A DNA stretch of 64,000 nt from Phytomonas francai (lineage: Eukaryota; Euglenozoa; Kinetoplastea; Trypanosomatida; Trypanosomatidae), in assembly GCA_001766655.1 (NCBI GenBank), contig MJCC01000008.1, forward strand, positions 368,131 to 432,130, in the 5' to 3' direction. The notes under the pieces were generated by a model. The model was not told where the DNA came from and did no database searches. It saw only the letters and a program-made list of their open reading frames with translations. Shown here one piece after another: positions 29,201-36,485 of this stretch. Both the position numbers and the translations under genes were made by a program. The first letter of the stretch is position 1, and every line of letters starts with the position of its first letter.

Positions 29201-29316
29201 TTTCGCCGTTGTCCGTGTATTCCGAGGCGGCGGTTCTGACGAGTTGCCTTGGGTGTGGGTTCTGTGATTTCGTTGTAGGCCCTTTCTGCCGTATTTGTGG
29301 AGGTCTTCTCAAGTAA
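26275..29316 (+). CDS. Large protein with propeller-like regions, Lys-rich linker and Cys-rich tail
   Basis: A 1,013-residue protein; the upstream in-frame near-cognate codon is ignored in favour of ATG 26275. Residues about 1-145 and 280-700 show the alternating short beta strands expected of WD40-like propellers (DYFWTPEDVLLVITTDGVYL). Between them is a Ser/Lys/Arg-rich segment (about 215-270, with KRKRQKAK and SEKKQKSQ) that looks like a nuclear localisation region. The C-terminus has CSVC at about 925-928 and ends with CLGCGFC and CRIC (about 991-1010), enough cysteines for a zinc ribbon. A propeller with a terminal zinc ribbon recalls the 90-kDa subunit of TFIIIC and some RING-tailed WD40 proteins, but the match is too weak to name it. 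I do not recognise the gene. Confidence 0.75.
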   Translation: MDHASGDNVQYDECLPAGDSPGRSADAVGWGPHNVLHVVMRWSIKFYVESLLTPSSEIAVRQHPLVYRPDEASEEVVVGAKWAFGLLPEVRYPAEARICVSTGANLLVYRVGRRGNHKTYVSKGIGLGLCFSTADLAKDERTARKGARESKQPRVEPSQSAGADAASPSESDAHQGYDLSTRQSAGEGSIPIARGLSVESKQTSSQVSEDTLSDEESSRTKRKRQKAKSLSKHTKVSKKVLSEKKQKSQGSSSMPHSSTKKTRTKDLKTRNFSYTRHQHPLVDYFWTPEDVLLVITTDGVYLVNFLENFDDEMTPQLLTLPNASYKFREDIFGIELAFPSAATMVKCSREVASSMRESHNFSYMRDRVLIVASAFVLRIFHVEKDKVQLLRYVEARSLTALPSCLCAFWGLTRSGTPKENFLSSHLRVDDTTEDAGGRSPVQIRVIIATALGVAYGCFPLDLAPFQRNREAAHQALSVPWTPLTTEAPGGFAEHLFVKGIHLHSLDDLRPFVDVAAPATSAASTIVPEVSPWAVLGVSCRCLFAMILGSGDRTITMVPLFRCPLLADATKAPADAAVAVCGVAVHPSHTLAVVLVRMGCPRHDPLQLYPVSVDAKEGFLRRLLELHDALKPLITCKGPLERPTPDDTITSPERTNASLADSENGMTVVLSKQCRSSYFLWEMLFPKSHDALSMRSYRDSWRGFVAEVPSNVLDSAPQLSTPLRRPKVRGIVPFLSNKTPVMAEQTIQQWRQQYLQLRARYGVELFLRYLPSTGEREEDHYLEIATSNSDSSALGKFWCTILRGLWRRRPHDATPLYEIILANAIRVIGLRAGYAGLQLAGEETFWQVETHKGASVSPYELNYAGAVAFARFYLQEQKKGADGDGALVRWCHSAAWVESIQTFLSKLGVSAEGGAGTALFSRMYPCSVCDTAQAACFSWSFMFDSTHTVAHNGEEVFSETSAAAQEVHTTVFSPRTFSPLSVYSEAAVLTSCLGCGFCDFVVGPFCRICGGLLK

Positions 29317-29716
29317 TTGCGTCGATGTGTATCTTATAGAAACGAAAGGGAGAATCGTTTAGAGAGGCAGTCGTATGCTGATGATATCGAATGTCGCTTC
29401 GCAACTTCTTTTTATAGATCTAATTTGCATGGTAGATGGATATAGAAACAGCAACCTAGAATAGTAAAAAAACAAGTTATGAAAAAGGAAAACAGAACTG
29501 TTAAGAATTGATTGCCATGATCATTATTGACATTGCCGGATTCTCTTCCCCACTCACGTTCGCTGGTGATCTTTTCTTTTACCCCCTCCCCCCTCCTGGT
29601 GTTTTTCTTTTTCAAAAAAAAAAAAAAAAAGAACCCCCTTCGAATCCACACCTACACACCCACCTCCAAAGCCATTCCCGCCTTCACGCGTCCATTCACG
29701 ACCCCCCCCCTCTGTG
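29317..29716. other. Intergenic region
   Basis: Spacer of 400 bases whose last third is a long T/C-rich tract (29541-29613) followed by A17 (29614-29630) and more C-rich sequence. AG dinucleotides after the A run are the probable trans-splice site for the GST-like gene. Confidence 0.55.
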
Positions 29717-31555
29717 ATGTTCCGCGTGCTGGGCTCCCCGTACACCCTCGTCCTCCACCAGCACGTCGCCTACCTCCGCCTGAAGCGGCTGCCCTTTCGC
29801 CTGCACTGCGCAAACGTCACGGCGACCGTCTTCCACGCCTTTCGGCTGCGGGCGCGGGGGGCCTTCGCGACGGTCACCCCCGCCGGCGCCACCGCCCTCC
29901 AGCTCTGGCAGCTCGTCGAGCGCGTCGAGCTCGAGGAGGGGGGGGGGAGGGGTAACAGAGGGCCCTCATCAGAAGGGACGGAAAAGTGTAACAGAGGGCC
30001 CCCGTCGGAAGGGACGGAAAAGGGTAACAGAGGGCCCCCGTCGGAAGGGAGGGGAAAGGGGAAGACGGGGGGAGGGGGCGTGCGCGTGCGACGGATGCTA
30101 CTCGACAAACGCACGCACCCCCGTCTTCATCTCGCGGCGTGGGCCGTTGTCGTCTACGCGTGCTGGTGGCTGGCGCGGAGCGCGGCGATGTTCCGGTGGA
30201 TGCGCGGGGACGGCCTCGCGGCGCTAGCGGGGTACGTGCGGTACTTCTGCATCATCCCGGCCCCGGGGCTCGCGCGGATGGTCGCGCCCAAGTTCCGCGA
30301 GGTCATGGCCCGCTTCCTCGGCGCCTCCGGCATCTCGCGCGAGAGCGCGCCCTTCGTCGAGGCGCACTTCTACCGCATGTGCGCGGCCCTCGAGGCCCAC
30401 TTCGCAGGCCCGCGCGGCGCGCGGTTTCTGCTCGCGACCCCGCACCCGACGCTCGCGGACGTCGTCCTCGGGGCCGCCTTCTCGGCCGGATTCCTCCGAG
30501 ATGAGCCGCCGGCCGCGCGCGTCTTCGAGGCCTACCCAAACCTGGCGGCCTACGTCGAGCGGACGACGGGCTGGCGGGGCGGGGGGGACGGGGGCTTCGT
30601 CGGCGACGCCGCCGCCTCGCCCGAGGACGCTGCCGCCGACGAGGACGCCGCCTACCCGGACGAGGTCCCGGAGTCCCTCAGCGCGTTTTTCGAGAATATG
30701 ATCGAGGTTCTGCCCTTTTTGGTCGCCCAGTGCGCCGCGTTCCGGGCCTATATGAGCAGCGACGCGGTGCGCTCACTTCGGCGTGAGCCCCTGGAGGAGC
30801 CCTGGAAGGGCTGCCATGGGTATCTGCTCCCACAGCTCACGAACATCCGCTCCTTGATGATCATCGACAACTCAATCTTTAACGTCCAGGCCCGCGCGCA
30901 GGACCTCGAGATCGCCTTTTTGGCCTCGCGAGAGGTCTGCGATGAGACGCTCGGGGATTTTAATCGCCTCGATCGCGCGGTGGCGACGGAGGCCGCCGCG
31001 GCGGTCAACGATCCTCGGCTGAAGGACGAGGCATCCAACCCCGACCCCTCTGCTTCGCACGACACCATCGCTCTCGACCCCCGCCAAGGACTTCCTGAGT
31101 TGCCTAACAAACCCCCTTCGGCTCCTTACGATAACGACGAAAACGAGGAGGGACCGGATCGTGGCCTCACGGAGGCTGAGACACCTTTGGAAGGTTTGGG
31201 CAGGAGGGGGCGGCGTTTTTTCACGACCTCGGATCTGAAGGATCTCGATCTCGATCCCGATTCCGCGGACTTTTATCGTGTCTTTACCGAGCAGGGGGCG
31301 CGTAGTCAGCGTAGCGTGCGATTGCAGAAGCCCTCTAGCACGCTAGGGGATCTCTCTAGGAGTGGCGTTTCCCCTGACAAGGCCGCGGTTGGCCTTCGTT
31401 CCTCTGTCAACGATCATCTGGATCTGATTCGGTCCATCATGTCAAAGATGCAATGCCCGCAGTATACTCTCTCGACTGTCTTTCATGGGCGACGAGTTTA
31501 TGTCGCGGCGATTCCTGAGCACGAGGTGGACAAGATACGCAGGCAGAAGAGTTAA
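29717..31555 (+). CDS. Glutathione S-transferase-like protein with C-terminal extension
   Basis: A 612-residue protein. Residues about 1-75 resemble the thioredoxin-like N-domain of GSTs: FRVLGSPYTLVLHQHVAYLRLKRLPF, then ATVTPAGATALQLWQLVERVE, where VTP is the cis-Pro position. Residues about 130-285 resemble the all-helical GST C-domain, including HPTLADVVLGAAFSAGF (the N-capping motif region) and AYPNLAAYVERTTG. The two are split by a Gly/Arg/Glu insertion that contains three 12-residue repeats. A further 320 residues, helical and then acidic, follow. No N-terminal catalytic Ser, Tyr or Cys is obvious in the usual position, so enzymatic activity is uncertain; metaxin-like or structural GST folds are alternatives. 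The 5' half is extremely GC-rich from the start codon on, unlike most genes here, whose GC rises later. Confidence 0.68.
   Translation: MFRVLGSPYTLVLHQHVAYLRLKRLPFRLHCANVTATVFHAFRLRARGAFATVTPAGATALQLWQLVERVELEEGGGRGNRGPSSEGTEKCNRGPPSEGTEKGNRGPPSEGRGKGKTGGGGVRVRRMLLDKRTHPRLHLAAWAVVVYACWWLARSAAMFRWMRGDGLAALAGYVRYFCIIPAPGLARMVAPKFREVMARFLGASGISRESAPFVEAHFYRMCAALEAHFAGPRGARFLLATPHPTLADVVLGAAFSAGFLRDEPPAARVFEAYPNLAAYVERTTGWRGGGDGGFVGDAAASPEDAAADEDAAYPDEVPESLSAFFENMIEVLPFLVAQCAAFRAYMSSDAVRSLRREPLEEPWKGCHGYLLPQLTNIRSLMIIDNSIFNVQARAQDLEIAFLASREVCDETLGDFNRLDRAVATEAAAAVNDPRLKDEASNPDPSASHDTIALDPRQGLPELPNKPPSAPYDNDENEEGPDRGLTEAETPLEGLGRRGRRFFTTSDLKDLDLDPDSADFYRVFTEQGARSQRSVRLQKPSSTLGDLSRSGVSPDKAAVGLRSSVNDHLDLIRSIMSKMQCPQYTLSTVFHGRRVYVAAIPEHEVDKIRRQKS
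29951..30058 (+). repeat. 36-bp minisatellite, three copies, in frame
   Basis: Units 29951-29986, 29987-30022 and 30023-30058 each encode a variant of GNRGPPSEGTEK (12 residues). Copies are nearly identical, so the array is recent. It interrupts the linker between the two GST-like domains. Confidence 0.95.
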
Positions 31556-31950
31556 AGGAAAGCTTCCAGCCCCATTTTCCTTGAACGCTATAGAAGCTTG
31601 GATTCTTTTAAACAGGTTTTGTATATCTTTCGCTCGCATACGCACTTTCACTTTGTGCGTGCATGCCTCTGTGAATCACACTCCTTCTTTTGGTGAAGTT
31701 TATCAGAAAGCAACCCAAAGCCACAACGTGCAAATAACGTGCAACTAGGATGATAATTTTGAAGCTCTCTGCCCCTAATTCCGGAAATGACGGAACTGAT
31801 TTATCAGAATTTTGTTGTGTATCGAAGATTGAGATGGGAAATATACACAGAACTAACACAAACTGAAATCAGTGCCGACCCGAACAAAGGGTGAGGATCA
31901 CTTTTACCCATTTTTCACATAGATATTTACAATGCGTGTTTGTTTGTTAG

Positions 31951-31970
31951 TGTGTGTGTGTGTGTGTGTG
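31951..31970 (+). repeat. (TG)10 microsatellite
   Basis: Ten uninterrupted TG units, preceded by a looser TTTG-rich stretch. Confidence 0.9.
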
Positions 31971-32117
31971 TTGTATTATTTTCAAGGTGCTGGGAGTATT
32001 TGAAAACTATCTCACATTGTTTTTGCTTTTAACTGAAGAGAGATTTCGTGTTCCTCTCCTCTTTCACGGACCACTTCTTCTTTTTCCATTTTGGATGGAA
32101 CCATAGTGTGGGAAAAG

Positions 32118-32160
32118 TTTCTCTCTATTCATTTATCTCAACTTTTCTCCCTTTAATAAG
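32118..32160 (+). promoter_or_regulatory. Polypyrimidine tract and AG, trans-splice acceptor
   Basis: T/C-rich run (32118-32154) followed by AATAAG (AG at 32159-32160), 86 bases before the ATG at 32246. Confidence 0.55.
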
Positions 32161-32245
32161 TAAGCCCTAGCTTTGATAGAGTGGCCTTTATGCTATGCGT
32201 TGGTCTTTGTAATTGCTCAACGTGGTAACATTTTCCGTTTCCCCA

Positions 32246-33373
32246 ATGCAAGTATTCCAAAGATCGACCTTGCTTCATGCCACGAGACAGACTCTGAAAT
32301 ACCACGCCAAGCTCCGTCAGAGGTTTCGCACGCCCAATGTCATTCCCATCAAGCAAACCATGCGGCAGCGCGAGGTGACGATCCGGGAAATTTTGCAAAA
32401 GCGCCAGATCAACCCCCGCAACCACAAAGCTTTTCACTACGTCGAGCAGCGTTTGTACTCGCAGGGCTCTCGGCTGGAGCGGGAGGGGCTGAATCTGAAC
32501 ACGGTCTACGCGCTCCAGGGGCTGGGCGACCTGGAGCCGCTACGAAACAGCCGGAACTTCGGCTTTTCCGAGAAGGAGGCCCTCAAGTACAATACCCCGT
32601 CCGAGGCCGCGAAGTACGAGGCCCCGCCGATCCCCTACACGCCCCTGGCCGCGAGGAAGTTGGCGGAGGGGAATTTGTGGCCGGCGGCCCCGCCCCCGAC
32701 GGGGATGCTCAGCCACGAGGTGCGTTTACTGCGGGATCGTTCGAATATGTCGCCCTCCGCGCGGCTTTTCACCGATAAGATCGCCTATCACCTCCGGCGC
32801 TCGATCAAGGCCTGCCCGGGGCATCTCAGCGAGCGGATGGACTTTTCCCAGCTGATGATTCAGGAGGTGATCGCCTCGCGGCGCTCGCGGGAGGTGTACA
32901 TCGTATGGTCCACCGTCGACCCCGGAGCGCGGTTCGAGCTCGAGCCCTATTTACATCGTCTGAATAATTGGGTCCAGCGGCTCATTCGGGAGCGGATCAA
33001 AACGCGTCCGAATATCCCGCAGGTGAAGTGGATTTTCGACGGCGGCCGCCTCTCGCGGGAGCTCCCGCGGGAGTTGCGAAAGGAGATCGACAGCCTCGTC
33101 GGGGAGACGACGACCTCCCTCCAGGAGCGCGTGCAGTATCTTAAGGAGTTGGACACCGTTAACCAGCGCATGAAGGATATCCCGTGGTTTATGCCGTACC
33201 TGTGGAATAAAGAGGCGAAGGCCGAGCGGACGCGGTCGATGCGGAAGGACCTTGAGGAGCTTCAGCGGCGCCGTGTGGAGGAGAAGGCGGCTGCGGGCGA
33301 GCGGGAGAAGGCCTCGCAATCCCGCCGGAGCGTGGCCCCGCTCACCGCTCCCCCCCCCTCGTATATTCGATAA
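32246..33373 (+). CDS. RbfA-like mitochondrial ribosome-assembly factor
   Basis: A 375-residue protein with a basic, Gln/Arg-rich N-terminus (MQVFQRSTLLHATRQTLKYHAKLRQRF) that fits a mitochondrial presequence. Residues about 173-285 follow the type-II KH fold of ribosome-binding factor A. They comprise the helix LFTDKIAYHLRRSIKACPG, the strand segment LMIQEVIASRRSREVYIVWST, the helix ELEPYLHRLNNWVQRLIRERI and the strand IPQVKWIFDGG. RbfA binds the small ribosomal subunit near the end of 16S-type rRNA maturation, so the expected place is the mitochondrial small subunit. Long N- and C-terminal helical extensions, the latter very rich in Arg and Glu, are extra to bacterial RbfA (about 130 residues) but are common in kinetoplastid mitoribosome proteins. 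The call is by motif order, not by computed alignment. Confidence 0.65.
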   Translation: MQVFQRSTLLHATRQTLKYHAKLRQRFRTPNVIPIKQTMRQREVTIREILQKRQINPRNHKAFHYVEQRLYSQGSRLEREGLNLNTVYALQGLGDLEPLRNSRNFGFSEKEALKYNTPSEAAKYEAPPIPYTPLAARKLAEGNLWPAAPPPTGMLSHEVRLLRDRSNMSPSARLFTDKIAYHLRRSIKACPGHLSERMDFSQLMIQEVIASRRSREVYIVWSTVDPGARFELEPYLHRLNNWVQRLIRERIKTRPNIPQVKWIFDGGRLSRELPRELRKEIDSLVGETTTSLQERVQYLKELDTVNQRMKDIPWFMPYLWNKEAKAERTRSMRKDLEELQRRRVEEKAAAGEREKASQSRRSVAPLTAPPPSYIR

Positions 33374-33833
33374 GAATGCTTCTTTAGGCTCTTTATATAT
33401 GCCACGTACACATACTTTTGATAGTTCCAGTTGCTTCTTTCTAAGAACAAGAGAAAATGTGGATCCTATTAAACGAAACAGAATGCATACTTTCCAGTTT
33501 TATTGTTGTTGTTTTAATACCGGATGCGGTTTAGTAGTAAAATATTAAAATCCAATATCCCCTTTTTCATGGCATGAAAATCGTACCTTGTCATTTCATA
33601 TTATTTCCTTTTATTCTTTCCCACAATTTTACTAAATTAACACCATTATTTTTTTAAGAAATAGGTCTTTTTAAAAATTAAGACACTTAAATACTGATTT
33701 ATCACTCTCTCCTTCTCTAAAACTTTTTACTAATTCAGGGAAAAAAATTCTCCTCTTGTTGTGAAATAGGATTCACTTGAAGTAAGTTTCCTATTTTATC
33801 GATTGAATCATTTAAGATATATTATTTCAAAGC

Positions 33834-33872
<39 letters not shown>

Positions 33873-33880
33873 TATATAAA
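33834..33880 (+). repeat. (TA)n microsatellite
   Basis: About 23 TA units with one TG interruption, about 100 bases upstream of the NEK kinase start. Confidence 0.9.
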
Positions 33881-33918
33881 AGCTTAGTTACTTACATTTT
33901 TATTTACATTTTATTTAC

Positions 33919-33944
33919 ATTTTTTTCTTTTTGTTTGCTAAAAG
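33919..33944 (+). promoter_or_regulatory. Polypyrimidine tract and AG, trans-splice acceptor
   Basis: T-rich run followed by GCTAAAAG (AG at 33943-33944), 41 bases before ATG 33985. Confidence 0.6.
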
Positions 33945-33984
33945 TGTTGGGAATCGAATTAGATTTGATTAATCGAAAACCAAA

Positions 33985-35415
33985 ATGCAATCAAATGATG
34001 AGAATAAGGACATGGCTTTGCTAAAACACTACACAAAATACTTTCCGCATGTGTTGTTTACTAGAAGGGAAGACATGGATGCGTTCATCAGCACCTTAGA
34101 CCCGAAGACGGTTTTAAATCAAGTGGAGGACGGTGAGGACCAGCCGGAGTCGTCGGATCCACGGGAGCACATGTACATTTTGAAGAATCTCATCGGGCGT
34201 AATCCGACGACCTCGGCCTTTGTCGCTGTTCGCGGCTCGAATCTGAGTGAAAAGGTCGTCGCCAAATTTGTGATGCTGAGCGATGAAAAGCAGACCTCCT
34301 ACGCCCGGAGCGAGCTCCATTGCCTCGCCGCCTGCAATCATTTCGGCATCGTCAAGCACTACGACGACTTTAAATCGGAGGATAAGGTGCTGCTGATCAT
34401 GGAGTACGGCAGCGGCGGGGATCTGAACAAGCAAATCAAGCAGCGCCTTCGCGAGCGACTGCCCTTCAAGGAGCACGAGGTCGGGCTTCTTTTTTACCAG
34501 ATCGTTCTCGCGATCGACGAGGTGCACAGCCGGCGTATGATGCACCGCGACCTCAAGAGCGCGAACATCTTTTTGATGCCGACCGGCATCATCAAACTCG
34601 GCGACTTTGGCTTCTCGAAGCAGTACAACGACTCGGTCTCGCTCGACGTGGGGTCCTCGTTCTGCGGGACGCCGTACTACCTCGCGCCGGAGCTCTGGGA
34701 GTGCAAGCGGTACAGCAAGAAGGCGGATATGTGGTCTCTCGGGGTCATTTTGTACGAGCTCCTGACCCTCCACCGGCCCTTCAAGGGGCCCTCGCAGCGC
34801 GAGATCATGGACCAGGTCCTGCGGGAGCGCTACGACCCCTTCCCCTGCGCGGTCTCGAAGGGGATGCAGACCCTGCTCGACGCCCTGCTCTCGAAGGAGC
34901 CGGCCGAGCGGCCGACGACGCGGCAGCTCCTGCAGACGGACTTTATGAAGTACGTCGCGAACCTCTTCGAGGAGATCGTGACCAACTCGAGCGTGATCCG
35001 GGCCGAGGACCAGAAGGAGATCCTCCGGCAGCTCGCGGCGAGCAGCCGAAAGATCGCCGGCCACCAGTCCCTGCGGCCGAGCAGCTTCAGCAGCATCGGC
35101 TCCCAGGTCGTCCACGAGGGCTACCTCTTCAAGTACAGCTCCGACTTCAAGTGGAAGAAGCGCTACTTTATGATCCAGAATAACATGCTCCAGATCTCGA
35201 TCACGGATAAACCGGAGATGGACTCCGTCCCGCCGAAATCGACGGGGCTGGAGGCCGTCATCGATGCGTTTCCCGTCCCCGAGGCGTACTGCCGCTCGCA
35301 CCCGAATCAGCTCGTTATTTGGTTTAGTAATGGCCAGAAGATTATCGCCATGGCAAACTCACCCGAGGAACGCGATACGTGGCTGTTGAAAATTCAGTTG
35401 GCATGTGGAATGTGA
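33985..35415 (+). CDS. NEK-family protein kinase with C-terminal PH domain
   Basis: A 476-residue kinase. The catalytic domain spans about residues 60-330, with VVAKFVML (ATP lysine), MMHRDLKSANIFL (Asp189), GDFGFSK (Asp207), FCGTPYYLAPELWE and DMWSLGVILYEL. These match the NIMA-related (NEK) family. The glycine loop is IGRNPTTSAFVA and lacks two of the three usual glycines, yet the rest of the active site is complete. Residues about 376-476 form a PH domain (HEGYLFKYSSDFKWKKRYFMI, ending in the tryptophan helix EERDTWLLKIQL). NEK plus PH is the arrangement of the kinetoplastid NRKA/NRKB-type kinases, which act in flagellar or basal-body and differentiation processes. The coding sequence is strongly GC-biased in its middle. 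Family identity is firm; the exact orthologue is not decided. Confidence 0.93.
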   Translation: MQSNDENKDMALLKHYTKYFPHVLFTRREDMDAFISTLDPKTVLNQVEDGEDQPESSDPREHMYILKNLIGRNPTTSAFVAVRGSNLSEKVVAKFVMLSDEKQTSYARSELHCLAACNHFGIVKHYDDFKSEDKVLLIMEYGSGGDLNKQIKQRLRERLPFKEHEVGLLFYQIVLAIDEVHSRRMMHRDLKSANIFLMPTGIIKLGDFGFSKQYNDSVSLDVGSSFCGTPYYLAPELWECKRYSKKADMWSLGVILYELLTLHRPFKGPSQREIMDQVLRERYDPFPCAVSKGMQTLLDALLSKEPAERPTTRQLLQTDFMKYVANLFEEIVTNSSVIRAEDQKEILRQLAASSRKIAGHQSLRPSSFSSIGSQVVHEGYLFKYSSDFKWKKRYFMIQNNMLQISITDKPEMDSVPPKSTGLEAVIDAFPVPEAYCRSHPNQLVIWFSNGQKIIAMANSPEERDTWLLKIQLACGM

Positions 35416-36485
35416 AGGAATAGGAGGGGGGGGAGGGGGAGGAGGAGAGCGAAGGGAGAAAAGAAACAGAATATCTCGATTGAGCAGACGCGCGGATACG
35501 AAAAAGCATACCAATTTTCATACACCTTGGCTTCTTACGTGTATATTCTTACTCGGTCGAATGGGTTTACCCTTAAAAAGGCGTAATCTCCCTTTTCTTC
35601 CTTTTCTCCCCATTCACGCCATGAATGTAATCTAAATAATATCTATATCTATCTATTTGTCTATCTATATCTATATCTATCTATTTATATAAATCTAAAT
35701 ATATCAATAATAATCATAATAATAAAAATGCGTTAACGTAGGCTTATATCCGTCTATACACGTGTGTTTAAAGGATTATAAATGCCTATTTTTGGGCATT
35801 CACACAAAAGTTAGTGCATAGAGGGAGGATGGTAGTCATCTTTGGGAGGCAGCTTGGGCCCTGAAAGAGGCGACACTTGTTTATGAAGATAGATAAACTA
35901 GCATGACATCTTTCTAATATCTAATTTGATATTCTTATTACTTAATATTTCTTCTTTATCACGCAACAATTCATTTTCATATTATTTCTACGTAAAATGT
36001 CCGAATGCAGCGGATAAAGTATGTTTGATCACTCTGTTATACACATTACTCTTGGCTCTAGGTTAACTTTTTTTCTCACTTTTTTCCCTTTGCGAGTCTA
36101 TGTCAAGTACCTTTGAACCGTTTGCATATTGCAGCCATGAGCTTTTATTTCATTATACATATTCTTATTCCGATTCCTTTTCAAGGAGTATGTTATATAT
36201 AGATTTTTACCCCTTCCCGCGTTCTTTATTCTTCTCTCCTTTATTATTATTACTAAATCAATGATTGTTTTTGCTGTACCTTAGATCCTCTACTCTACCA
36301 TTTTTTTTAACTGTTTAGCTACAAATTATTTAGCCTTTGACACGCAAAAACGTGCATACGTGTGCGTGCCTATCTATGAAAGGAATTCATGAAGATACCT
36401 ATTTGTAATTTACACCCATACACATACACAGGTAGGGGATAATTCGAGTGTTTGATTATTATTAAAGTCTTTTCCACAATTAAAA
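35416..36485. other. Intergenic region (1.07 kb)
   Basis: AT-rich spacer with an ATCT/TATC repeat patch (35636-35695). No gene or strong acceptor is seen; the T/C-rich stretches are short. Confidence 0.5.
35636..35695 (+). repeat. Degenerate tetranucleotide (ATCT) repeat
   Basis: Imperfect run of ATCT and ATATCT units with a few substitutions. Confidence 0.75.

Larger units (their letters stand above)
31556..32245. other. Intergenic region
   Basis: Spacer of 690 bases with a (TG)10 microsatellite at 31951-31970 and the acceptor tract of the RbfA-like gene. No gene is seen. Confidence 0.5.
33374..33984. other. Intergenic region
   Basis: Very AT-rich spacer of 611 bases containing a TA repeat and an acceptor tract. 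No gene is seen. Confidence 0.5.

Noticed and set aside
34114..35301. 395-residue minus-strand frame opposite the NEK kinase
   Set aside because: The sense strand encodes a complete kinase and PH domain; the antisense product has no recognisable feature.
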